A stretch of DNA of 64,000 nt from assembly GCA_014058105.1 (NCBI GenBank), contig JACGCM010001752.1, forward strand, positions 372,001 to 436,000, read 5' to 3'. Below are positions 1 to 9,454 of this stretch, in pieces (positions within the stretch are counted from its first letter, which is position 1; every line of letters starts with the position of its first letter). The translations under genes were made by a program, and so were the position numbers. The notes beneath the pieces were generated by a model. The model made no database searches. It was not told where the DNA came from and worked only from the letters and a program-made list of their open reading frames with translations. The DNA is from Kingdonia uniflora. Its lineage: Eukaryota; Streptophyta; Magnoliopsida; Ranunculales; Circaeasteraceae.

Positions 1-47
1 CTTATATTAGGTATATTCTATATTCAACATATATTCTATATTCAACA
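1..47 (-). repeat. Copia-1 3' LTR, partial
   Basis: Matches the end of the LTR at 4217-4263 with one or two changes and ends in CA at 47, immediately followed by the polypurine tract. The remainder lies to the left of the window. Confidence 0.85.
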
Positions 48-54
48 CTCCCCC

Positions 55-1660
55 TCAAGATGGAGCATAGATGTCAATCATGCCCAGCTTGTCAATCATG
101 TCAATAAATATTCGTCCACAAACTCCTTTCGTAAGAATATCTATAAGTTGATCTTCCGACTTCACGTATGGAAAAGATATACACCCTTTGTCAATATTTT
201 CTCTGATAAAGAACCGATCCAGTTCAACATATTTTATATGGTCATGTTGAATTGGATTGTGTGCAATCATAGTCGCTGCTTTATTGTCACAGTGTAGATC
301 CATTACTTTCATGAGTTTAAATCTAAGATCCTTCAATATATTCCGTATCCATAGTAGTTCACATACTCCATGAGCCATACCCCGAAACTCAGATTTTGTA
401 CTTGATCTAACAACAACCTTTTGCTTCTTAGCTCTAAATGTCACCAAATTCTCACATACAAACGTAAAATAGCCTGAGGTTGACCTCCTATTTGTCATAT
501 CTCCTGTCCAATCTGCATCGGTGTATCCCATTACTTCCATATCACCACCTTTCCAGAATAAGAGACCTTTTCCCGGAGATTTCTTCAAGTACCTTAGTAT
601 TCGAAAGACCGCCTTCATATGTTCTTCACTTGGATTATGCATGAATTGACTTACGACGCTAATGACATATGCAATTTCCGGTCGAGTATGGGAGAAATAA
701 ATTAGTCTTCCCACTAAGCGTTGGTACCTTCCTTTGTCACATGGAACTTGGTCGGGAAACATTCCCAAGTGATGATTCGCTTCAATCGATGTATTTATCG
801 GTTTACAATCAAGCATCCCAGTGTCTGCAAGAAGGTCTAATATATACTTTCGTTGAGACATAAAAATACCTTGACTTGATCTTGCAACTTCAATGCCTAA
901 GAAGTATTTTAACTGTCCCAAATCCTTCATCTCAAATTCCTATGACAAATAGTTCTTCAGTGCCTCCATTTCTACTGAGTCATTTCCAGTAACAACCATA
1001 TCATCAACATAAACAATAAGAACGGTAAGCTTTCCTGACTTCCATTTTATAAACAAGGTATGATCAGAATTACTTTGTCTATATCCAAATGCCTTCATGC
1101 TCTTCAAAAACTATCCAAACCAAGCTCGTGGCAACTGTTTTAACCCGTACAATGCCTTCTTTAATTTACATACTTTTCCTCCTTCAAAATTCGTGACTCC
1201 AGGTGGTAACTCCATGTATACTTCTTCTTCTAAGTCTCCATTAAAAAATACATTCTTCATGTCAAACTATTATAATGGCCGACCTTGATTGGCTGTAGGA
1301 GAAATAAGTACACGAATAGTATTTATCTTTGCCACTGGGGTGAAGGTCTCCTCGTAATCCATACCATACGTCTGCATATACCCTTTGGCAACTAATCTGG
1401 CTTTATGCCTATCAATACTTCCATCTGAATTCATCTTTACAGTAAAGATCTAACGACATCCAACAATACGATATCCGTGGGGTTTATCAACAAGTTCCCA
1501 AGTAGAATTCTTCTATAATGCATTCATCTCTTCATTCATGTCTTTCTTCCATCGTGGATCTGATAGTACTTCCTGCAAATTACTAGGAATAGATACAGAG
1601 GATAATTGATTCATAGTGCATGTAAACGACATAGCCAACCTATGGGTGAACACATAATCA
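55..1660 (-). pseudogene. Copia-1 reverse transcriptase and RNase H, broken
   Basis: The longest open piece (55-930) holds the end of the copia reverse transcriptase (MKDLGQLKYFLGIEV) and the RNase H region, with ADWTGD, the SSTKSE segment, the CDNKAA acidic site and the terminal LTKG motif. Upstream, 940-1660 gives the RT core in pieces: a YVDDM catalytic box near 1005, YGLKQ near 1110, and KARLVAKGY near 1395. Stops interrupt it near 942, 1120, 1280, 1450 and 1512. The domain would copy the element RNA into DNA inside the virus-like particle; this copy cannot be translated through. Confidence 0.9.
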
Positions 1661-2042
1661 GAAATTGGGTATTTGGCTTTAAAATTGATATCTGGTTCAT
1701 AAGAAAATTTTGGAATACCATTAGTAGGCCTTTCTGAACGTCTAGGTTGAATATCATTAACAATGTTAAGATTAGGTAATACCTGAGGTTCGACATTCTG
1801 CAACAGTACTTCGGTAGATAGTATTAGAATATTGGAGTCACGGGCAACTTCTACTACTTCAGCTTGATCTCCCCCTGTCGTCTGATCCTTTCCATTCATA
1901 TGAAGTTCATCTTCAATACCCTGATCTCCCCCTGTCATCTGCTCTACTAAATTTTATTTTCATCATCAGTTAGGTTACTACGCCTGTTCAAATTACTCGT
2001 CAAATCCTCTACTACGCCTGTTCAAATTACTCGTCAAATCCT

Positions 2043-3166
2043 CTAGTTACTGAAACATATCCCCAATAATAGGGAACTTTCCTTCACCATCATTATGTTT
2101 CTCCCCCTGAAGGGAAGATCCCATAAAATACGCCTCCAATTCTCAAAACAAAACATCCAAAAAGATATACACCTTCCCCTCCACAGGATCATAACAACGA
2201 TAACCCTTTTTAAAATCAGCATATCCACGAAACACACATTTTCGAGTACAATGATACAATTTTCCTCGCTGGTGTTTAAGTATATGAACAAAGACAATAC
2301 ATTCAAAAGCACGTGGTTCTAGGTTTGGCATTGCAGGGATGGTGATAAGATCATAAAGTTTTTGGAAGGGGGTCTGAAATTTAATGACCCTAGATGGTGT
2401 GCAATTTATCAAGTAAGTAGGAGATTTTAACGTTTTTTCCTAATAATTCAATGACATATTCATTCCAAAAAGAGATGCACCAACAACTTCTGACAGTTGT
2501 CTATTCATTCGTTCAGCTAACCTATTTTGTTGTGGGGTATAAACATTAAAGGTTTGATGTCGAATGCCGTTATTTGTCAAGAACTCCGACATGTCATTAC
2601 TAGGAAATTCTCCTCCATTATCAGATTAATACACTTGTATCCTTCTTTGGAATTGGGTTAAAACCATCTGATAATTTTTTTTAAATACTTCAAAGACTTT
2701 ACTTTTATGGGTAATTAGGGATACCCACATCATACGAGTACACTCATCAATAAAAGTCACAAAATAACAAGCTCCAGACAATGAAGGAATACGTGCAGAA
2801 CCCCATACATCAGAGTGAATAATACTAAAAGGTTCTGAACTTTTATTAAAACTTGGAGAGTGTAATACGATGACTTTTAGCGAGTTCACAAATATCACAC
2901 TTAAACTCTGAAATACTACAATTCGAAAATAATGACGAATTTAATTTCTGAAGATACCTGAAGGAGAGATGTCCCAGTTGTCGATGCCATAACCATACAT
3001 TAGCTTTTGCTTCTTCAATTCCTCCGACTTTATTTACCTGATGAATTTTATGCTCTCCACTATTAGTCAGGTCCAAATAGTAGAGATTGCCTTTTCTAAC
3101 ACCACAACCAAGAACCTGCCGAGTCACTATGTCCTGAAAAATACATAACTGAGGCCAAAATGTCAC
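2043..3166 (-). pseudogene. Copia-1 integrase, broken
   Basis: The piece at 2846-3166 carries the zinc-binding HHCC region (WLWHRQLGHLS, then CDICELAKSHR). The 2460-2898 piece carries the catalytic core: HSDVWG, then SDNGGEF after a stop near 2625, then a glutamate in QQNRLAERMNR. The 2043-2412 frames hold the C-terminal part with KCVFRGY. D, D and E are all recognisable, but stops and frameshifts separate them. The order, upstream of RT, defines the element as Ty1/copia. Confidence 0.88.
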
Positions 3167-3410
3167 GGTACATGTAATGGAACAGTGATCCTACTGACAA
3201 ACAAGATATTGTACTCTAGAGCAGGAACAATAAGGACAAAGTTTAATGTCAGGGATTCAGATATGTCAGTGGAACCTTCTCCAATTACAGGAGAGGAACC
3301 ACAATTTGTTGTGTATATAGAGGTTTGGTTTGAAGGTGTAATGGATGATAATATGCTAGAGTCGTTTACCATGTGATCTGATGCACCAGTATCAATTAAC
3401 TAAGTACTAT
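3163..3410 (-). pseudogene. Copia-1 aspartic protease, broken
   Basis: On the minus strand a LIDTGASDHMVND stretch near 3372-3405 is the active-site loop of a copia protease. It is followed by the usual hydrophobic segment (TLNFVLIVPALEYNI; most family members have N-L-L-S-V after this). A stop lies just before the active site. The protease would cut the Gag-Pol polyprotein; this copy is not functional. Confidence 0.8.
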
Positions 3411-3573
3411 TCAAAGAATTTATAACTAAAACACTACCTTTAGTTTTCATACCTGACTGGGCAACATTCACTGAAGGAGGACTTTAAGCAGCATCCTTCT
3501 TCGCAGCTATGTTCTTCTTTGGTCACCTTGTAAAATCCCACCATTCTGTATACCCAATGATTTCATAACACTT

Positions 3574-3966
3574 CTATTTTGTGTGCCCCTTCTCTCCACA
3601 GTGGGTACACTCAAGATCAAGGCGGAGAGGTCGAGTCTCTCTATGAGAATTCCAGGAACCTTGAGGTTGTCCCTTTTTATAGTTGAGTGTCATAACTGAA
3701 GACTCAGTTAAAGGTGATTGAGTTCCCATCACCTGTTTGCGAACTGACACCCTTCGTACTGTTTGATAAGACATTGTTGTATCATCATTGGAACCCATTG
3801 GTTGAACTGCTATAGTGATTTTCTGGTACCTGCTACAGTAATTTTGAACTACTACAGTGCTTCGAACACTACAACTACAGTAATTTCTGGCAGCTGCTAC
3901 AGTACTCCGAACTGCTACTGCTACAATACCTTGAACTGTTACAGCTACAGTTACTTCGAACTTCAC
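3574..3966 (-). pseudogene. Copia-1 gag remnant with zinc knuckle and a repeat-filled N-terminal part
   Basis: The C-terminal end of the 130-codon frame has CTHCGEKGHTK, the start of a CCHC zinc knuckle; its last cysteine follows a stop. The N-terminal half is not recognisable as Gag. It is encoded by about 130 bases of short imperfect repeats based on CTACAGTA and GAACTGCT (3825-3960). Only about 450 bases separate the knuckle from the primer site, whereas copia gag genes usually have several hundred codons there. Most of gag has therefore been deleted or replaced. Confidence 0.75.
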
Positions 3967-4045
3967 AACATAATTAAGCTTCGTGACAGCAATTCACAGC
4001 GGAATTCAATTTAATTCGAAAGATCCAGGTTCAATTATCGAACCC

Positions 4046-4057
4046 GCTCTGACACCA
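4046..4057 (-). other. Copia-1 primer binding site (tRNA-iMet type)
   Basis: Minus strand reads TGGTGTCAGAGC, one base from the common plant LTR-element primer site TGGTATCAGAGC. It abuts the LTR end at 4058, which fixes the element orientation. Confidence 0.9.
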
Positions 4058-4263
4058 TGTAGAAACTAAAACAAAGAATAAGAGTTTCGATAAGGACTAA
4101 CTTTATTATTATTCGATTATTACAATTGAAGAAGACCATCTCCTTTTATAGTTACAATTACTTGGGCGCTAAGTAAGAATATCCTATATTTAGAGAATTT
4201 TATATTTAGTATATATCCTATATTAGGTATATTCTATATTCAACATATATTGTATATTCAACA
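4058..4263 (-). repeat. Copia-1 5' LTR (206 bp)
   Basis: Bounded by TG at 4058 and CA at 4263 on the plus strand, with the primer site directly inside. The distal end (4205-4263) matches bases 1-47. It contains AT-rich direct repeats of the TATATTCAACA type. Confidence 0.85.
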
Positions 4264-4857
4264 TCCAAGTTCAAATTGAAATTCAATTCGCAGCTCCTTT
4301 TCCACCCACAAATTGATTCCGCCCCCAAGTTCAATTTCAAGTTTCTTTGGTCTCCAAGTTATACGTAAGTCATCTTCCCTCTCTCACACTGCTATTTCTT
4401 CCTTTTCTCTGGCGTCGAACCACAATTTTTTTTTCCAGGAGAGTGAGGGAGTGAGAGTGTCAAAGAGAGATAGAGTAATTGTCATAGAGGGATGGCGTCC
4501 AACCACCTAATTTAAATATGAGAGGGGCCCATAAGAGAGAGGATACATCAGAGAGGCCACATCAGAGAGAGCCACATCATTCTTAAGAGAGAGCCACATC
4601 ATTCTCTTAATACACCTCATTCTCTAATAACAAAAAGGTAAATTTTTGTGATTCAATCACCTCATATGGATGTGTGGTTCTCATCTTGGGTCTCCTTAGG
4701 GTCCCCGAATCCTCTCCCATTTGAAAGTAATATTATTATTAATCTCGTGACTACGAATTACAATCAGTGTTCTGGGTAGTGTTGCTTTCTAGATAGAAAT
4801 CTCCATCTTTTCCTCTTTATAGGTCTCCTAATCCGACCGTTTTGATGACCACTATGT
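4264..4857. other. Stretch without a recognisable gene; short purine-rich direct repeats
   Basis: CT- and GA-rich sequence. At about 4517-4620 a GAGAG(A)GCCACATCA(TTCT) motif recurs several times. No coding frame with family features was seen. The 4740-4857 part may be the edge of an older insertion; I could not identify it. Confidence 0.5.
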
Positions 4858-5378
4858 CCTCTTAATGAAGGACGTTGCAATGATAATTCTAAGGCGTTTT
4901 GGTAACGGTTGCATAATGGTATGAATGATTCCTCTTTCTTGTAACGGCTTCTTTAATGAGAGACCACTGTAGCACGTCGTCTTATGATTGCTAGGTCGAG
5001 TCAATGCTTTAAAGGTCGATCTTTGCACAAGAGCTCGAGCCCGGGAGTAGGTCCTTACATCTACCATGGAAATGGTTAAAACATACTTTCAAGTGTTAGT
5101 TGACAATACCAACAACTTCGAACATTCGAGACAGATACTAGTAGATTCTCAACATTACATCATTCATATATAGCCACAAAGTTTTTACACAGCAGCAAAT
5201 AAAATACATACACACGTTCGAAGTTTGCAAGATATATATTAATACTATATATCAATAAATTCCTGAAATCAGTTGATGTACTAAATATCGTATTGCAATA
5301 ACATACAAATCCCTCACTGACAAGCATCTATATCGTGTCATTGCAATAACATAGCAAATCCCTCTCTGACAATCATCT

Positions 5379-5440
5379 CTATCGTGTCATACCGTCATGA
5401 ACGATTGGAGTCATGAGCACTCCGCGGCTTTGTTTCTCCA
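5379..5440 (-). pseudogene. PLAC8 last-exon relic, tandem unit 1
   Basis: Minus strand encodes EKQSRGVLMTPIVHDGMTR and a stop, close to the last exon of the intact gene (7874-7956: [21 protein letters not shown]). The first part of the exon, including the W-H-G-N segment, is replaced by unrelated sequence ending ATGAAG. Downstream, 5065-5378 matches the 3' flank of the other PLAC8 paralog at 13105-13387. No other PLAC8 exon is attached, so this is an isolated exon. Confidence 0.8.
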
Positions 5441-5539
5441 CTTCATAAGATAGAGTGAGAAAGTGAGTAATGTGTTAGTACTGCACTTCACAATATTTTT
5501 TGTTGAGTTAATTTTTGATAGAAGCTTGACAGGAGTTAC

Positions 5540-5634
5540 CTCTTGTGTAGTGCATTATGGTAGTCGTGTGTTGTGGAGGATGAATGAGGGGTTGTTGACA
5601 CTAGTAGGAGGAAGAGGAGGAGAAGGGTCGCCAT
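5540..5634 (-). pseudogene. Short signal-peptide-like first exon, tandem unit 1
   Basis: ATG at 5634 starts 31 codons beginning MATLLLLFLLLVSTT, a typical secretory signal peptide, then THDYHNALHK. It ends at AG followed by GTAACT, a plausible splice donor at 5539-5538. The H-D-Y-x-x-A-L pattern is reminiscent of the mature N-terminus of secreted GH9 endoglucanases, but the match is too short to be sure. The next AG on this strand is directly before the PLAC8 last-exon relic, about 100 bases away. Transcription is unproven. Confidence 0.45.
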
Positions 5635-5658
5635 TTGAGTAGTTTTTGTTTGAGGTAG

Positions 5659-5724
5659 TTTTTTTTTTTAACTAGAGGAATCCATCCGGGCCACTGGCTA
5701 GACCGTCAATTCCCAATTAGATCC
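5659..5724 (-). mobile_element. SINE 3'-end fragment at end of tandem unit 1
   Basis: Matches the 3' terminal part of the SINE at 6756-6973 (CTAGAGGAATCC, GGGCCACTGGCTAGACCG). It is preceded by the same GAGGTAG as the full copy and joined directly to unit 2. Confidence 0.75.
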
Positions 5725-6239
5725 TTTTAATGAAGGACGTTGCAATGATAATTCTTAGGCGTTTTGGTAACGGTTGCATAATGGTATGAATGATTCCTCT
5801 TTCTTGTAACGGCTTCTTTAATGAGAGATCACTGTAGCACATCGTCTTGTGATTGCTAGGTCGAGTCAATACTTTAAAGGTCGATCTTTGCACAAGAGCT
5901 CGAGGCCGGGAGTAGGTCCTTACATCTACCATGGAAAAGGTTAAAACATACTTTCAAGTGTTAGTTGACAATACCAACAACTTCAAACATTCAAGACGGA
6001 TACTAGTAGATTCTCAACATTACATCATTCAAATATAGCCACAGCTTTTACACAGCAGCAAATAAAATACATACACACGTTCGAAGTTTGCAAGATATAT
6101 ATTGATACTATATATCAATAAATTCCTGAAATCAGTTGATGTACTAAATATCGTATTGCAATAACATACAAATCCCTCACTGACAAACATCTCTATCGTG
6201 TCATTGCAATAACATAGCAAATCCCTATGACAAGCATCT

Positions 6240-6302
6240 CTATCGTATCATACCGTCATGAACGACTGGAGTCATGAGCACTCCGCCAGCTTTGTTTTTC
6301 CA
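6240..6302 (-). pseudogene. PLAC8 last-exon relic, tandem unit 2
   Basis: Second copy of the exon relic at 5379-5440, with an extra base in the CCGCCAGC segment that shifts the frame, and a C-to-T change next to it. It ends with the same stop codon context (CGATAG on the minus strand, here with a substitution just downstream). Confidence 0.75.
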
Positions 6303-6405
6303 CTTCATAAGATAGAGTGAGAAAGTGAGTAATGTGTTAGTACTGCACTTCACAATATTTTTGGTTGAGTTAATTTTTGATAGAATGGTTAGTGACGGGA
6401 GTTAC

Positions 6406-6476
6406 CTCTTGTGTAGTGCATTATGGTAGTCGTGTGTTGACACTAGTAGGAGGAAGAGGAGGAGAAGGGTCGCCAT
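6406..6476 (-). pseudogene. Signal-peptide-like exon, tandem unit 2
   Basis: ATG at 6476 starts MATLLLLFLLLVSTHDYHNALHK, 23 codons, then AG and the donor-like GTAACT. It lacks the eight-residue TPHSSSTT insert of the unit 1 copy, an in-frame 24-base difference. Frame and signal peptide are kept. Confidence 0.4.
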
Positions 6477-6500
6477 TTGAGTAGTTTTTGTTTGAGGTAG

Positions 6501-6538
6501 TTTTTTATTTTTTATAATCTAGAGGAATCCATCCGGGG
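6501..6538 (-). mobile_element. SINE 3'-end fragment at end of tandem unit 2
   Basis: About 38 bases of the same SINE 3' end, preceded by GAGGTAG and joined directly at CCGGGG to the short third unit. Confidence 0.7.
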
Positions 6539-6654
6539 CTTTGTTTCTCCACTTCATAAGATAGAGTGAGAAAGTGAGTAATGTGTTAGTACTGCACTTC
6601 ACAATATTTTTGGTTGAGTTAATTTTTGATAGAATGGTTAGTGACGGGAGTTAC

Positions 6655-6731
6655 CTCTTGTGTAGTGCATTATGGTAGTCGTGTGTTGACACTAGTAGGA
6701 GGAAGAGGAAGAGGAGGAAAAAGGTCGCAAT
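6655..6731 (-). pseudogene. Signal-peptide-like exon, short unit 3, start codon lost
   Basis: Same exon again, but the start ATG is ATT (6731-6729). The hydrophobic core has become ATFFLLFLFLLLVST. The THDYHNALHK tail and GTAACT donor are kept. This is the copy nearest to the TATA box at 7042-7048, so it may be the ancestral position. Confidence 0.4.
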
Positions 6732-6755
6732 TTGAGTAGTTTTTGTTTGAGGTAG

Positions 6756-6973
6756 TTTTTTTTTTAGAGGAATCCATCCGGGCCACTGGCTAGACCGCAA
6801 ATTCCCACAACTTAGATCCTCTAGGGTCGTGAAACCTGCCCGCGCAAAGCACACGAACCTGGGGACATTGGCACAAGGCGCTGGACTTAAGTACCGACCT
6901 TGAAGCTCATTAATGGTGAGAATCGAACCTGCACCTCCAGATAGATTTTACCCTATCTTTGCCACTAGGCCAA
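6756..6973 (-). mobile_element. tRNA-derived SINE, full length (218 bp)
   Basis: Read on the minus strand it begins TTGGCCTAGTGGCAAAG (polymerase III box A) and has GGTTCGATTCTC (box B) about 45 bases later. It ends with the family 3' end and an A-rich tail. It is flanked by a 7-bp target duplication GAGGTAG (6749-6755 and 6974-6980). Relatives occur at 19063-19285, 19297-19420 and 27076-27226. It lies between the TATA box at 7042 and the small exon, i.e. in what would be the 5' leader. Confidence 0.88.
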
Positions 6974-7041
6974 GAGGTAGGTGGTGTTTGAACTGGATTG
7001 TTGAGTTAGAGGAGAGTGCTGTTTAGTGGAGGGAGTTTGGA

Positions 7042-7048
7042 TTTTATA
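7042..7048 (-). promoter_or_regulatory. TATA box for a minus-strand transcript
   Basis: Minus strand reads CCTATAAAAT within a pyrimidine-rich tract, followed by CT-rich sequence typical of a plant core promoter. About 60 bases further down lies the SINE, then the signal-peptide-like exon. Without the SINE the spacing to that exon would suit a short 5' leader. Confidence 0.5.
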
Positions 7049-7873
7049 GGAGGGTAGTGTTTGGATAGTTTGGATGGCGACGAGTGAGAGGGTGACACGT
7101 AAAGAGTGATGGCGAGTTATCGGGTGCGGTTATGGTAGGGAGAGAACGTGCTTTATCGGTGGTTCTCTTGGCACTTTTCTCTCAAACTTGTGGAAAGTTT
7201 GACTAACTGGGTTGGGAAAAATCGGATCGGGTCAATGACTGAAATAGTTTAAGTTGGATTTGGTTTTGGTGTAGGAGGATTTGGAACACGTCACACATTG
7301 GGTTCAAGTGCAATAATTACTAGCGGATAGGGTCAGGTTTCATTAATATGATCATACTCTATGATGACGACCATAACTGTTACCAAGTCGATGAATATGT
7401 GTTATCAATTTTCAAACCAAACTTGGGTTGATCGTGTTTGTCAAGTTTTTCGGAATGAGATGAACTTGTCCACACTTCGTAAACTGCTAAAGTCCATTAG
7501 GAATTGGGTTAGGTTTTTTGCTCTACCAAGTCCCTACAAATAGTCTGACTTACGCCAAAATGATGCAGGTTAGACTTGCCTGAAGTCTTTTATCTTATGC
7601 ACATTTGGCTAATTGTACTGGTTTGAACCTTTTTACGGACAAACAGAGAACAGAGAACGAAAGAGCGATCACTCACAAATAGACTGCAACAAAACATATT
7701 TCATAAATAGTAAGTGTATTTGCACTTTGTAGCACACAAAATACATAGGAACATACATGCAATGTTTGCAAGATACATATAGATGCATGATGCATCGTAT
7801 ATATCTATAAACTCATGAAACAAAGTTGTGATAAAGGTAGATGTGTATCGATATACAATAATATGGCACATCT
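7049..7873. other. Intergenic, no gene seen; right part is 3' flank of the PLAC8 gene
   Basis: No frame with recognisable features. From about 7710 the sequence resembles the 3' flanks of the other PLAC8 copies (AAAATACATA, TTTGCAAGATA, CTCATGAAA), so it should hold the 3' untranslated region of the gene at 7874-9248. Confidence 0.5.
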
Positions 7874-9248
7874 CTATCGGCTCATGCCATTGTGAACAAC
7901 TGGAGCCATAGCCATAGCGACGCCACGATTTTGCCTTTCCACATTACCATGCCATCCTACAAGTCCACACAATAAAGTTATCAGCCCCGGTGCAAATATA
8001 AATTTGTCTGATTAAGGCCTCGTATATACCAAATTAAATCTACATCACACTGGAGGCCTGAAAAGAAAATTCACCCCTAAATAGGCTGTTGGCCTTTATA
8101 AGAAATTGCAAACTTCTCATTTCCTTTGAGGTAATTTAACATAGTAATTAAACTGGTAAACTGGCGTGGATGTCATTCCGTAGTGTTTTTCATTACGTTG
8201 GTCAGACCGAGTGGTGCAAAATTTTGTGCAAATTATAGAAAGAGGTAAGTTACCTATTAGAATAACTGCTAATTGCTAGTGTTTAGCTAATAGATGTAAT
8301 TTTCTATCTAAGCATAAAGAAAAACTCAAAAACATACCTATTTTCATGTCAAACCCGTGGTTTTTAAGTTCTCTATATTCTTGACATAATGCACAACCCT
8401 CGCATAAAAAGTGAAGACAACAATCTCCACAGTTGCTCCCCTTCAAGTTATAAGTAAGCCTCATTTTTGACCTGTAAAAGCATGAGTAGAGGCAAGGACA
8501 GCCCACCACGAAGGTGAGAAGTGCGTAAAGAGCCCCACTTGCTCCACATGCTGCACGGAAAACAGTTCAAATTAGAAGAAAATCGTAGTATAAGATTAAA
8601 ATCATAGCATATAGTCGCAAGTATATGTTATTAAACTATCTCCAAAATTTCACTTTGATTTCGAAAGATAGATAGTCTCATCCAGAAAAATTCCAAGAAA
8701 ATTGTCTCATAAGATAAACAATGAAAGCTAAATTTAATAAAAACTTGGGGCTTAAAAGCAGAGTGTTAGAGTTTAAAAACGGGGAATTTAGTAACCCGGT
8801 AAGAGCATGCTCGAGAGCTTATAATATTTCTAGTCACTTACAGGATGATCCTTTGTCTACGATCTCAGCTATCCGTCCAAAAGTAACACATGGGCACCAA
8901 AATGTCATGCAACCTACAAAAGCCAAAAAGCGAACCACATATTAATCAATGATACATATGAAGTTATTTCAGAAGTGTACATGGAAATATATATGTAGTA
9001 CTGAACATACAGTTGGAGACATCTTGGTGGCAATCACAGAGCCCGGTGGAGAAATCGGTTAGTGGTATTTGAGTTATGGGAGGCAGAGGAGGAGGGGCCT
9101 GATTCTGGTTACTATAATACTGAGAAGAAACCGGAATACCGGTTGCTTGATCAGTACTAGTAGCGAAATATGGTGGTGGATATGGTGCTGTTCCTGTGGG
9201 TAGGCTTGGCGAGACCTTCTCATAATCACTTGCCATAGTTTGATGCAT
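7874..9248 (-). CDS. PLAC8-domain membrane protein (cell number regulator / plant cadmium resistance type), four exons, apparently intact
   Basis: Exons on the minus strand: 9248-9011, 8913-8842, 8550-8338, 7956-7874. All introns are GT-AG and phases agree, giving 201 codons plus stop. The N-terminal 70 residues are proline-rich ([21 protein letters not shown]). C80-C88 reads CCMTFWCPC, the CC-x4-CPC motif of plant PLAC8 proteins, and a second CPC is at 121-123. The two hydrophobic stretches around these motifs are the expected membrane segments. C-terminal to them are [11 protein letters not shown] and [17 protein letters not shown], also family hallmarks. Known relatives are small plasma-membrane proteins that control organ cell number (FW2.2/CNR) or Cd/Zn export (PCR); which applies here cannot be told. 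I chose the start before HQTMASDY because upstream in-frame codons fall in the leader repeat; a second ATG lies four codons on. Confidence 0.92.
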
Positions 9249-9271
9249 GTTTTCAGAAAGAAACAAGGGAG

Positions 9272-9454
9272 GAATAGATAGAAAGGAGTTTGTGATCCTT
9301 AATAAGAAGGGAGAGGTCAAGATTGGTGGCCTGAATAGATAGAAAGGGGTTTGTGATCCTTAATAAGAAGGGAGAGGTCAAGATTGGTGGCCTGAATAGT
9401 TAGAAAGGGGTTTGTGATCCTTAATAAGAAGGGAGAGGTCAAGATTGGTAGCCT
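9272..9454. repeat. 61-bp tandem repeat, three copies, in the leader/promoter of the PLAC8 gene
   Basis: Units start at 9272, 9333 and 9394, exactly 61 bases apart, and differ at only a few positions. The first unit is 24 bases upstream of the start codon. Single-copy versions occur upstream of the first-exon duplicates at 11753-11830 and about 29960-30040, so the triplication is specific to the intact gene. Confidence 0.92.

Larger units (their letters stand above)
1..4263 (-). mobile_element. Copia-1: decayed Ty1/copia LTR retrotransposon, right-hand side complete, left LTR cut by window edge
   Basis: Read on the minus strand the order is LTR, tRNA-Met primer site, gag remnant, protease, integrase, reverse transcriptase, RNase H, polypurine tract, LTR. 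Integrase before RT is the copia order. The LTR at 4058-4263 and the first 47 bases share the same TTCAACA-ended sequence, so the left LTR continues outside the window. The polypurine tract (minus strand CTTGAGGGGGAG) lies at 48-59. Every coding domain has in-frame stops or frame changes, so the element is dead. The internal part is about 4 kb, short for copia, mainly because gag is reduced. Confidence 0.93.
4858..6755 (-). repeat. Local tandem amplification (two long units plus one short), each ending at the same SINE
   Basis: Unit 1 (about 4858-5724) and unit 2 (about 5723-6538) are near-identical with an offset of about 864 bases. A third, short unit (about 6538-6755) repeats the end of unit 2 with an offset of about 249 bases. 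Each unit ends in GAGGTAG followed by T-rich sequence and the 3' end of the same SINE: a fragment in units 1 and 2, complete after unit 3. The duplication breakpoints therefore lie inside the SINE. Each long unit holds PLAC8 3' flank and last-exon sequence followed (minus-strand upstream) by a small signal-peptide-like exon. Confidence 0.85.

Noticed and set aside
4852..5932. Two nearly identical 71-codon frames (4852-5067 and 5717-5932, minus strand) as a conserved small gene family
   Set aside because: They are the two copies of the same tandem unit, so likeness is expected. The product has no recognisable features, and there is no third independent copy.
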